In this document: piece after piece, positions 44,501-52,992 of the stretch
Layout: every line of letters starts with the position of its first letter
Position numbering within the stretch: the stretch's first letter is position 1
Assembly: GCA_946894095.1 (NCBI GenBank)
Contig: OX335644.1
Coordinates: 26,269,595 to 26,333,594, forward strand
DNA from: Incurvaria masculella
Lineage: Eukaryota > Arthropoda > Insecta > Lepidoptera > Incurvariidae
Direction of reading: 5' to 3'
DNA: 64,000 bases
Position numbers and translations under genes: made by a program
The notes under the pieces: model-generated
The model's input: only the letters and a program-made list of their open reading frames with translations
What the model was told of the DNA's origin: nothing
The model's database searches: none

Positions 44501-47500
44501 ACACTAAATTAACATGAATTGAAGAAAATTTACAATTCATTCGGTATGTTGCATCAGTTAATGACAAATATCATTTTATTTGACCAATTATTTGCCAATT
44601 GGAGCAAGCCAGTCCCTACAAACAGCACCTATTCACGAGCATCACGCCGGGCACAGCCATCACCTCTCTCGACCATATTTTAGGGAAAGAGATAACCCAA
44701 ACCAAGCATCACCGTAAGCAAGGACCTTTAAGCTCCAGTGGGAACAAAACACTGAAACGCCAAACACGCCTACACAGCTGACATGCTGAGATGAGCTGGT
44801 ATAAAACGTGACTCTTATATTATACCAACACGCCAACACATTCGCAACGTAAGTGGGATTGAAAAAGGGCCGACTATGTAACCCACCAGCCTATCTTGCT
44901 GGCAGAAGGTTACTAAATTTCCACAATACTTCTAGCATTTTACAGCCCAGAAAGCAATTTTCTCTCTCTTCTCTTCTCTAGCACATGCCTAGGCCGGAAA
45001 TGCAATGTTTACTGTCACAATTGACAGTTCTGTCCAAAGACAACTTTGCTCTATTTCATGGAGATTTGGTAAGGGGGAAGGCAAAGACCTTTCTCCATAC
45101 AGCCTTAAATAAAGAACTTGTAAAGTTATTTGAATAATGTGCCATGCATTTTATTTGGGAAAAGTTTAGTGCGTTTTTAAGGGTACGCATCATAAAGTCC
45201 AAAAGCACGAGGTCCAAAACCCATAGCGTCCAAAATACTTACGAATACGGATATTTTTAATTGGGTTAGGTTAGGTTAGGTTAGGTTAGATTATATGCAT
45301 TTTATAATACACACAAAAAATACATACTTTTGGACTTAGATGCCCGAGCATAAGCTGACCGTCTGAAACAATTATATAAACAGATGCACATATTTTACAG
45401 ATGTACCACGAGCGTTGTGGGAAACGTTCGCTCGCCGCGTCGCTTCTCCGATACGTGCAACTGAGCGTGCTCTCAGCTGAGAATGCCTCTACTACGGCAG
45501 GTCAGTTCACCAGTCACGCTTCTCTGACCTGCTATGGTGCCGTCAATCAAACTTTACAGTGCCGTCAATCAAACTTTACAGTGCCATCTAAATCGCACTG
45601 GTTTGAAAATACAATTTTTAATTGCGGTTTCGACCGTCATTCATTCAATACAGTGATACCAACCGGGGAAAGCTTAACCCTACCACCTAGCAGGCAAGGA
45701 ATCATATTTTTGTCGCTGTAAAGTCGTATTTTTCCGTAGGTCGTTTGGAGTTGGCGCGGGGTCGGCTGCTGGATGCGCAGGCCCGGCTGTGCGCGCACAC
45801 TCCGGGCGTTCCGGGCGCTCTCACCTCGCTCAACGCCGCGCACCGCCACTACCTGCAGATCGGCAACTCAGGTAGGGGGTCTGTCATGTGTCCATTACCA
45901 AATTTGTATTTTTTTTATGTGAAACGTGCGAGCAATACTGTGCAAATGTTAACCAGGCGATAAGGAGACTGTTTCTCAGAGGTGATACAAGTGATCTAGA
46001 TCTTTTAGTGAAAGACTTTCTCGAGTGAATAGTGTTATGAGTTTCTTGCATATTTGGTTACAAGTTTCCAGGTAGGATGGAACAATATGCAAGTGATAAA
46101 ACAGCACTGAATAATTTTATATTTGTGGTCCAAGAGGCCACAACACACTAGCGTGTGGGCGCTACATAACTCTAGGTATAGATAACAGATACATCTTTCA
46201 TAATATGCATATAGTAGTGGGTATTGTCTGTGTGAGGTGTAGACTTTTTTTTTTTATGTGACTGGACATGGATGGCTAATACCACAAGTTCTGTCATGGT
46301 ATTAGCCCAACACACCACATGGGAACTAGGTGCCATGCCAGGACCTTCCTTATATTGCACGGCTACATTGAACTGGATGGAAAACACGGACAATTTTTCA
46401 TTGCCGCTTCGACCATCGTTCATCCAATGCGATGGTACCAACCCGGGCGGGATAAACCCTACCACCTAGTAAGTAAGGAAGGGGACCTACAGCTTAACGT
46501 GGAATCCGAACCACGGCCAGCCTCTCTCAACGGTCGAATGGTCACCCATCCAAGACCAGACCGGACCCAGCGTTGCTTAACTTCGGAGAGCGATCGCCGA
46601 AGTGTCGCGCCACTGGGCCACAAGACTGAGACTGGCACAAGTTTATCGTTTTTTTTTTTTTTTTTGTTCTTTTCATTGCAATCTGTCGCTATGGCAGGAC
46701 ATTCAGCAATTGGTTTGATCCTTTTTCTTTATGTCTTTTGTGGGATGTGTCCTTTGGCGCACCCACTCTTACAATGATAACCGTAGTTAATGTTTTGTTC
46801 ATTTCTTCATACACTCATTTTCTGCTGGGTAACAAGTCTTGTGGGATTCTGCGCTTCAGTCTCCGGGGTTGGTTTTTTCCGTCCATTAGGTGGCAAGCCA
46901 GGATGTTGGGGTGATTGGATAGTCTGTGCTTATATTTTTCGCCTGTATTGGTTATCTCTTCCTTGACCATTGGAATGTGAAGGTCATGGTGTAGTCTTAT
47001 ATTGGTCATGTACCAAGGAGCACCCGTAATTATGCGTAGCATTTTTGATTGGAATCTTTGTATAATTTCTACATTGGAGTTGGAAGCAGTGCCCCACAAC
47101 TGTATACCGTACGTCCATATCGGTTTAATGATTGACTTATAAATCAACAGCTTGCTCTCCAGGGAAAGCTCCGATCTTTGGTTGAGTAGCCAGTACATTT
47201 TACGCAGTTGTATTCCTAACTGCTTCCGTTTCCCAAATATATGGCTTCTCCATGTCAAGCGCCTGTCCAGGTGTATACCTAAATATTTGGCTTCATTGGC
47301 TTGAGGGATTTGGACGCCGTTTATTTTAACGGGTGGGCAAGTATCTGTTCGCGTGGAGAATGTTACTTGTACTGACTTGGTCTCGTTGACTACAATGCGC
47401 CATCTCTTTAGCTACTGGTCTATTTCATTCAGGCTAGTCTGGAGCATGGTTGAGGCAGTGTTGGGGTCTTCATGGCTAGCAAGTATTGCTGTGTCGTCAG

Positions 47501-50500
47501 CAAATGTGCCTATTGCAACATCTGAAGTTGTGGGTAGGTCAGCTGTATATAGCAGCAAGACACTGCCCTGTGGTACACCAGCTTGAATTTTGTGTAGATT
47601 CGTCACAGCGTCTTCGTGTTTTACAAAAAAGTGGCGATTCTGTAGATATGATTTTAGGAGGATGTAAAAATTTACAGGTAGAGATCGTTTTATTTTGAAC
47701 AATAGTCCTGTGTGCCTAACTTTGTCAAAGGCCTGAGCTACATCCAAGAAGGTGGCAGTACAGTATTTTTTTGCCTCAAAGGACTTATGGATTTTGTCGA
47801 CAATCCTATGGACCTGCTCTATTGTTCCATGTTTGCGTCTAAAACCAAATTGGTGGTTTGGGATTATCTTTTTAATCTCGAGTATTGGTAGAATTCTCGT
47901 GAGAAGCAGTGATTCAAGGACTTTTGACAATATCGGAAGCAGGCTTATTGGGCGGTAAGACTTAGTTTCGTGAGGGTTTTTTCCAGGCTTTTGGATCATA
48001 ATTATTTGGGCTACCTTCCACTGTGCTGGGACTGTGCCAGTCCATAGTATGGCATTAAATAGTTGGGCTAGGTAGGTGATACTTTTTGTTGGCAATTCCT
48101 TAAGCAGTTGTCCAGTGATTAGGTCATATCCTGGGGACTTCTTAGGATCTAGATTTTTAATAACATTTCTGACTTCGCTCTTAGAAAACTTAATGATTGG
48201 AGTGTCCAGTTGATGGATTTCATTCAAGCTATTTTCTATGTGGACTTCGGGTACTATTGCAGGATTGGGAGTAAAAACAGCAGACAGGTGTTTTGCGAAT
48301 GATTCGGCTTTTTCAATTGAGCTTCTTGCCCAGTCACCTGTGTCTTGATGGATCGGTGGAGACAAAATTTTAGGTCTTTTAAGTTTCTTGGTGGCCTTCC
48401 ATAGTGTTTATCGTTTGAAGTTACGTGTAGTAAAATTGTGATTGGTAGTTTGTTTGAATAGAAGGATTATTGTAAACTTTTGATGTTTCGCCTCTAATGT
48501 TTGTGTTAAAATTCAATTATGTGGCTGATGGCTGATGAGGACTTTATAGAATCATGGTAAAAAATGTCTAAGGGCATTTGTTCACTGCCGCCGTCACCGA
48601 GAACGAGATGATGTCGCCAAATTAGCGGCACATACATTACTATGTCTTTACATTCTAAGCCTATGGTGCAGGCGGTCTGGCGTGGTGTGAGCGGCGCCAC
48701 CGCGGCGCGCTGGCGGCGGCCGCGCTCGGCCGCGCCGGCGCACGCTGCGTGCACGCGGCAGCGCGCGCGCTGCTGAGCCGCCGAGCGCGCGCCGCCGCCG
48801 CGCCCGCGCTGCGCTGCGTCGCCGCCTCCGCCGCCGCGCGCCTGCGCGCCGCGCTCGCCGCCGCCGACCCCGCCGCCGACGGCGCGCAGGTAACGTCAGC
48901 CCCAAAGGACAATGAACTGTGGGTGCTAAGAACGGCCCGTAAGCTATCGTCCCCATACAAATGTAGTTTATTCTTCTTCTTCTTCAGCCTTTTGCTGTCC
49001 ACTACTGGACGTAGGCCTCCCCCAGATCACACCATGGCTTCTCAATTCTAAATTGCCAAGATCTAACATAGTGATAGGCCTCAGAATAAAATCAGACTAA
49101 GACATACAACACTAAATAAGACACTGCACTTTATGCGCATAGTTGACTCGCCTAACTGCTCCGCTTGTCAATGAGCTCCGCGTACTCTTGGATTGTGTCC
49201 AGAACCAGGTTATGAGAAACAAACTGTTGAAAGATCTATGTACAGACAGACTGAATTTATTTTTCAAAATCCATGAAGCTCTAAGCCCACCATAAAGTGA
49301 AGAGTTCCAAATTGTGACAACACTTTTATATTATTCTATTGTCCTGCGCAGCAATCAGTAAACGATGCAGTTGTAAGTATAAGACCCTTTTTACTATATT
49401 GACATTCCTCCAAATGCGGGAGGTACCAGAAAAAGAAACCAGTAATCTGTAATTTGAAATAAGGCTATTTTATTATTTTTGCAGGCCAAAATCGACGCAA
49501 TAAAAGCTATTCTAGATGAACCACCCGAAAGTAATTTGAAAACGGCCGAAATAGATGAGATCTCCAGCGTTATTGAGCCAATGAAGGATCTGCTGATATC
49601 TTCGAACAGAACTGACGCAATCGAAGTGGTCTTAGACGCTACGGTCCTCAAAAAAATTCAACCCGGTCCCGCGTCGCCTTTCTTCGATGTCGCAGCATTC
49701 GTGATGCCCGACTTTCTGACACACGTTCAAAACTGTCAATGCTACGCCTGTGAGAATCCCTGGCACTATATAATAAGTCTTGAGGTTGCCGGTATACAGG
49801 CAGCCGCGTATTTTAGAAGCGAAGAACCCGAAATTGCACTCAATTACTTCACTGGCACCCTAAAGATGTTCAGTTTTATCGATGCAAAACTTGAACGTTT
49901 GTTTGATGAGTACAAAAATAGATACTACGAGCATTGCGTTCTGGAAATTGCAAAGGGTGCTGTCTATGAAGATTTGGTACAAACTAAAGTACGTATATTA
50001 ATGGAATATGCATTTTTGCTTATAGCCAATTCTAAATTTGATGCTGCCAGTAAATGCATTGATGATATAAAGATTCAGATTAAGTCATTGAACAAAGAAG
50101 ATTTGCATTTAAATCAGGAAGTACTTAATTTGACGTTTGCCTTTGAAATTCTCAGAAATAAAGATTCAAAGCCCACGGAATCGTCTGAACTGGATGTAGA
50201 AAAAGAATTTGAGGATCTCAAATTGAGTCCAAACCCTAGAGTGGACTCTTCAGTTCCCGTAACACCAAATATTAAGGTGAAACTCCCCTTAAACGAGAGA
50301 CCAAAGGTAGTCATTAGCGCAGAGGAATTACCTCATCTCCAAAGAAAAGTTATCAAACTCAATCTTGATGAACAGAGTCCAACTGAAGAAGAACCAGTTA
50401 AATCAAATACCTTGAACCATTCAAAAAAGTTTTTCAAAAGTAAAGAGTCATTATTTAAGACACCGGGGCCCAAAATAACAAAAGCTGTTCCAGAAAAAAT

Positions 50501-51479
50501 AGCTCCGTTGAGAACTACGAGAAGTTCAAAATTACCAGTTAAATCCCAAAATAGTCTAGAAGTGCAGACAGAAAAGAAGTCTAATAATAAAACAGAAAAG
50601 GATATTAAACCTAAAACAATTCTCAAGAAAGCTTGTTCTTCTGACAGTAAGAATGGCAATCCAAAATCCGGGCCTGATATTGCTGGAAAAGGAATTTATT
50701 CTTCCAGTGATGCGGATATCTCTGCATTGAAATCGGAAATGGCTAGTAATTTTACATCCATAGAACATTCCGAGGGAATGACAAGTGAATCAAAGAATAA
50801 ATCGAAACTTGTTGAATCCCCAGACATGTTTGAAGACGAAGTCTACTACACACCAATGAAGCCTGAAGCAGAACAGTTCTTCACTCCAATGAACACAACG
50901 ATTAAGACATACGCAAAAAAGTCACTGCGACATCAAATTGTTAAAAACTTGGAAACAGAGTTCCAAACTTCGTTAAACAATTCCAAAGCGGTCGATATGA
51001 CCGAAAATCTACAGACCGCAAAGTTAAAATCAAGAACCTCGCGTCAAATCAATGTTGAATCAACTAAAGGTATCTCTGAAACTCAGACCTCCGCTGTCGA
51101 TAGAATAAAAACCAATATGTCGACGGATGACTGTGATGCTACATCAAAATTGAAAAAACTTGCTGATGAAAGAAATACAAAAATTGTTGACGATACAGCC
51201 ATGGAGGATTCAGAAAAAATTAAACCCGCAGTGGACAAGAGGAGTTTACGGCGAGTTGATGCAATAAATGAAGATTCAGAAAAATTAAAACCAGCAGTGG
51301 ACAAGAGGAGTTTACGGCGAGCGACCAGCCCTGGCAGGTTAAGCCAGGAATTGGCAGAGACAAAAAAGGTACGGCCGACTCGTGGGACTAGAATTCAGCA
51401 GTTCAGGGCAGATAGAATTAAGTTCAGTCCAGAAGTGACGAATAAAAGTAGCATAGGTCGTAGTAAAAAGAGTGAATAA
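32508..51479 (+). CDS. thr: Three rows / separase N-terminal-region homologue, 13 exons
   Basis: Exons: 32508-32668, 33874-34033, 34451-35937, 36926-37044, 38469-38602, 39789-39908, 41472-41586, 42907-43057, 43616-43775, 45401-45500, 45740-45871, 48672-48889, 49485-51479. All junctions have GT/AG sites and compatible phases; the sum is 5,052 bp, giving 1,683 residues. The protein is helical and repeat-like throughout (for example YNKSICELDMGMFECALRSA). At residues 1103-1108 it has CQCYAC followed by a helical segment. This CxCxxC lies at about the position of the CDCSLC motif in vertebrate separase, just before that protein's unstructured middle. The tail is Lys/Ser/Thr-rich with TP sites (VYYTPMKPEAEQFFTPM). 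There is no caspase-like protease domain. In Drosophila, separase is divided between THR (N-terminal part) and SSE (protease); this looks like the THR half. Family assignment is inference from architecture and motif. ATG 32508 directly follows an AG, so an upstream coding exon is possible. Confidence 0.7.
32890..33170 (+). repeat. Empty-site relative of the 3045-3690 repeat
   Basis: It matches both flanks of the SINE at 3193-3573 with no insertion: gaaaatggggcaact runs directly into ...ttaattcattaattaatgaa. It lies in three-rows intron 1. Confidence 0.8.
33190..33665 (+). mobile_element. Retroelement 3' end (gtttcttgccagttcttctt type)
   Basis: Contains ggagtttcttgccagttctt, characteristic of a lepidopteran LINE 3' region, and gcactcggatttgt in reverse. 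An inverted relative occupies about 44330-44760, also inside the three-rows gene. Confidence 0.55.
34085..34300 (-). mobile_element. LINE C-terminus fragment
   Basis: Minus strand reads WKAWNKLPEDVINAMTTNQF and then FKNRLDNHVKQ, the C-terminus of a LINE ORF2. It explains the upstream part of the open frame that runs into three-rows exon 3. Confidence 0.65.
34451..35937 (+). CDS. thr: three rows exon 3 (long helical exon)
   Basis: Acceptor tgtctttcag, donor TTCAG|GTAAGT. It encodes 496 residues starting NAPPQLVLKLSSFAFKDEEK and ending PLFCVVDF. It is entirely alpha-helical in character with repeated YxxxxxxxxxxL-type spacing, as expected of the separase superhelix. Moderate GC, unlike the short GC-rich exons that follow. 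The open frame upstream of 34451 is read-through of a LINE fragment. Confidence 0.85.
36012..36925. other. three-rows intron 3
   Basis: It contains a reversed copy (36567-36814) of the 6004-6290 interspersed repeat, ending gtacgaagccct. No additional exon seen. Confidence 0.55.
37065..37440 (-). mobile_element. Retroelement 3' region, inverted partner of 41045-41405
   Basis: It is the reverse complement of 41045-41405 (tttagatctaaatgctactg..., gtcaacttaacctatgtcag...). It begins about 20 bp after three-rows exon 4. Confidence 0.7.
38115..38345 (-). mobile_element. LINE 3'-end fragment with (TTA)n tail
   Basis: Minus strand reads NRVVDSWNKLPQEVISAITV followed by an FKNQLDKH-like end, then the cgcatcagcttaaagctgct landmark and an AAT repeat tail. 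Confidence 0.65.
38761..39140 (-). mobile_element. SINE with 5S rRNA-derived head, minus
   Basis: Full-length: the A-rich tail appears as poly-T at 38761, the body follows, and the 5S-like block (ggtcacccatccaag, cgttgcttaacttcgg) lies at about 39053-39100. The head ends gggctattgaggc. Confidence 0.85.
39352..39650 (+). mobile_element. tRNA-Leu-like SINE copy
   Basis: It matches 14334-14640 from ttcaatctttgcagtcattg to gtccttgcttcgcggtcg. The A-box is decayed (ggtgccgaaaaatggtagaa). Confidence 0.55.
40144..40400 (+). mobile_element. SINE body, head missing
   Basis: It carries the common body (tcgaagcggcaatgaaaat; ggtcctggcatggcacc) and A-rich tail (ttacataaaaaaaaac). Confidence 0.65.
40484..40722 (+). 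mobile_element. SINE, diverged 5S-type head
   Basis: Same head subtype as 9981-10333: gcgattcgataagcttggtg, then catgggtgaccattttcaac. Confidence 0.65.
41045..41405 (+). mobile_element. Retroelement 3' region, partner of 37065-37440
   Basis: It contains gaagtttctttgcgggttct, gttgatcgaatccgcagatc and an A-rich end (aaataaatgaaatgaaaaat), ending about 65 bp before three-rows exon 7. With 37065-37440 it forms an inverted pair enclosing exons 5 and 6. Confidence 0.65.
41722..42030. mobile_element. tRNA-headed SINE fragments, head-to-head
   Basis: A plus-oriented head (tcgtagctcagtggtgcgg) is followed by a minus-oriented body (caatgtgatggggtcaaccc) and a minus head (tctgagctacgagccgctc). Confidence 0.5.
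42035..42893. repeat. 44-46-bp minisatellite, about 19 units, with higher-order repeats
   Basis: Core unit: ctacaagccacctattcggt plus cgtgcagatctcttcagccc. Variant units (ctgtacagccc; ctttgcggtcg) recur together at about 42350-42435 and 42571-42655, a five-unit block duplicated at about 221-bp spacing. The array stops about 15 bp before three-rows exon 8 (42907). Confidence 0.9.
43860..44085 (+). mobile_element. Jockey-like LINE 3' fragment
   Basis: Plus-strand relative of 31900-32490 (aaggacgagatcaaaacttg; gcaaaattctccaagacca), starting about 85 bp after three-rows exon 9. Confidence 0.65.
44330..44760 (-). mobile_element. Retroelement 3' end, inverted partner of 33190-33665
   Basis: Reverse complement of much of 33190-33665 (gcactcggatttgtcac; gccaattggagcaagccagt; accatattttagggaaag). 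Confidence 0.6.
45263..45289 (+). repeat. Interstitial (TTAGG)n telomere-type repeat
   Basis: Four perfect TTAGG units (45266-45285) with near-matches either side. TTAGG is the ancestral insect telomere repeat. It lies in a three-rows intron, far from any chromosome end visible here. Confidence 0.85.
46243..46620 (-). mobile_element. SINE with 5S rRNA-derived head, minus
   Basis: Nearly identical to 38761-39140, including cgttgcttaacttcgg and ggtcacccatccaag. The outermost head is cut at gccactgggcc. Confidence 0.85.
46641..48416 (-). mobile_element. 5'-truncated Jockey-clade LINE, 11-bp TSD
   Basis: The duplication gtttatcgttt is at 46641-46651 and 48406-48416; the 3' poly-A appears as poly-T at 46650-46665. 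The minus-strand ORF (46815-48365) covers most of the reverse transcriptase: DPKKSPGYDLITGQLL, SYRPISLLPILSKVLE, FLDVAQAFDKVRH, GVPQGSVL and the catalytic FADDTAILA, then the YWLLNQRSELSLESKLLIYK C-terminus. One in-frame TAG at 47409-47411 interrupts it and the N-terminal endonuclease part is missing, so it is dead. It sits in three-rows intron 11. Confidence 0.92.
48672..48889 (+). CDS. thr: three rows exon 12 (alanine/arginine-rich)
   Basis: Phase 1 in, phase 0 out: GLAWCERRHRGALAAAALGR followed by an Ala/Arg-rich helical stretch. The DNA is about 80% GC or more, producing long shadow open frames in all other frames. Confidence 0.75.
48925..48965. mobile_element. MITE family A, truncated end
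   Basis: aagaacggcccgtaagctat then ccccatacaaatgtag; the rest is absent. It is followed by ttcagccttttgctgtccac, another repeat. Confidence 0.6.
49485..51479 (+). CDS. thr: three rows final exon, with stop
   Basis: Acceptor tatttttgcag; 664 residues and TAA. It holds CQCYACENPWHYIISLEVAG, helical repeats (IALNYFTGTLKMFSFIDAKL), then a disordered basic tail. The tail contains a 22-residue tandem duplication (EDSEKxKPAVDKRSLRR twice; DNA repeats at about 51206-51271 and 51272-51337). Confidence 0.85.
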   Translation, partial: AKIDAIKAILDEPPESNLKTAEIDEISSVIEPMKDLLISSNRTDAIEVVLDATVLKKIQPGPASPFFDVAAFVMPDFLTHVQNCQCYACENPWHYIISLEVAGIQAAAYFRSEEPEIALNYFTGTLKMFSFIDAKLERLFDEYKNRYYEHCVLEIAKGAVYEDLVQTKVRILMEYAFLLIANSKFDAASKCIDDIKIQIKSLNKEDLHLNQEVLNLTFAFEILRNKDSKPTESSELDVEKEFEDLKLSPNPRVDSSVPVTPNIKVKLPLNERPKVVISAEELPHLQRKVIKLNLDEQSPTEEEPVKSNTLNHSKKFFKSKESLFKTPGPKITKAVPEKIAPLRTTRSSKLPVKSQNSLEVQTEKKSNNKTEKDIKPKTILKKACSSDSKNGNPKSGPDIAGKGIYSSSDADISALKSEMASNFTSIEHSEGMTSESKNKSKLVESPDMFEDEVYYTPMKPEAEQFFTPMNTTIKTYAKKSLRHQIVKNLETEFQTSLNNSKAVDMTENLQTAKLKSRTSRQINVESTKGISETQTSAVDRIKTNMSTDDCDATSKLKKLADERNTKIVDDTAMEDSEKIKPAVDKRSLRRVDAINEDSEKLKPAVDKRSLRRATSPGRLSQELAETKKVRPTRGTRIQQFRADRIKFSPEVTNKSSIGRSKKSE

Positions 51480-51856
51480 TTGTAGAAACATAAAATGTAT
51501 TTTGGTGAAATCTGCATTTTTCAGATTTGGCATGGAGTGTGTATATTCTCTTGAAAATATATTTTACAGAAACCATATTTTAATTTTTATTATACATCTA
51601 CAAGTGATTGCACTGGTAAGAAGGCATAGTCGCTTCCAGTGAAGTTCTCCAAGGTTTTATGTGGTTATAGTACTCCAAGCTTAATAATTCCAATGAGCAC
51701 TTGCTTGGCTGCAAATGAATAAATACTCTTTGCAATTGAGCGAAATTCTCCAGAAGCGCTAAGGGGCGTACTCAAATTACGTTACCCTAAATTCTTAAGT
51801 TTTGGCCTGTCATTCAGGCTTTTCATTCAGCACATTGTGATATGATATGTGATATG
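51480..51856 (+). other. three-rows 3' flank
   Basis: AT-rich presumed 3' UTR. A candidate polyadenylation signal aataaa lies at about 51717-51723. Confidence 0.4.
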
Positions 51857-52263
51857 TGAGCGGCTCATAGCCTAGTGGCGCGGGGACTGGCCTAGCGTAC
51901 CAGGGGCTTGGGTTCGATTCTGACATGCACCACTGTCTTTCTCTTTCCGAGTTCGATAAGTGCATTTCGTCACGAACTTATGCGAGCTGCTCCATGTTTC
52001 GGAATCCATGTAAAACTGTAAGTCCCCTTCCCCTACTAGGTGGTAGGGTTTAAGCCCGCCCGGGTTGGTACCATCGCATTGGATGAAAAGATGGTCGAAG
52101 CGGCAATGAAAAACTGTCCGTGTTTTCCATCCAGGTCAATGTAGCCTTGCTCATTAAGGGAAGGTCCTGGCATGGCACCTAATTCCTTAGGAAATGTGGT
52201 GTATTGGGCTAATATCATAACGGTAGGTGTGGTATTAGCCATGCCAAGACGCATAAAAAAAAA
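51857..52263 (+). mobile_element. SINE with tRNA-like head
   Basis: The head gcggctcatagcctagtggc is followed by gggttcgattctgac, a good B-box, as in tRNA-derived SINEs. From about 52010 the body (gtccccttcccctactaggt; ttggtaccatcgcattgg) and A-rich tail are the same as in the 5S-headed copies. Confidence 0.75.
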
Positions 52264-52455
52264 ATGCGATCAAGCAAGATGGAACAGTAATCATTTGAAT
52301 AAATAATGGAATATTTTGGTGTTGGTCTAGCGGTTACAACATTCTCGATGGAATATTTTTGAAAATGTATTGAAGATTGAATGAGGTCGACGAAAATGTG
52401 ACATATTTGAAAATAATATTTAAAAATTTTGGTACAGTAGCAAAATGTATTCACG

Positions 52456-52992
52456 TGAGGTGGCCCATCCCGCTCATCTCCCCATACAAAAGGGGAAAGT
52501 AGATCACGCCCATATTTCTTGTAAGAGATCCCAAATTTTTCTCAAAATAGCTTTATTTGATCGAACTAGATGTCTGATGACCATTGGCATTGTAAAATTG
52601 TGTTTGGTTTCTAAGTTATAAGGTCCGAAACGCGCGTTTTATACAATAACTTTGGAGTTGGATTACGCAATGATAAAGTAAGAACATCGTAAAAAGTTTA
52701 GTCATCAGACATAGCTTATTTAATCAAGATTTATGATCTATTTGGTTTTTGTTACATTTTTGACTACAGCAGTCGTGGTTTACTTTTAGCTATAAGTCGT
52801 TTTGAAATTAAAATTTTCGTAAATCTTACCAAATCATACACTATGCACATTGTCTTTTTTGTGGACATGTTGCATCTTCCTCATCACGGAGCCTGTTTTA
52901 TTCTTTGAAACAGAGAAGGTCCCAGAGCGCGACAGCACAGTTTTGTTCCGTGCCCGCGAATGAGTTAAGCCCGCTGGGTTTGGCCACCTTAA
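52456..52992. mobile_element. MITE family B
   Basis: ggtggcccatcccgctcatc at 52458 to gtttggccaccttaa at 52992; the left TTAA is degraded (gtga). Confidence 0.8.

Noticed and set aside
46319..46777. 152-codon plus-strand open frame
   Set aside because: It runs through a reversed 5S-headed SINE and a poly-T tract; no coding character.
48648..49051. Several 80-115-codon open frames on both strands
   Set aside because: Shadows of the very GC-rich three-rows exon 12 (48672-48889).
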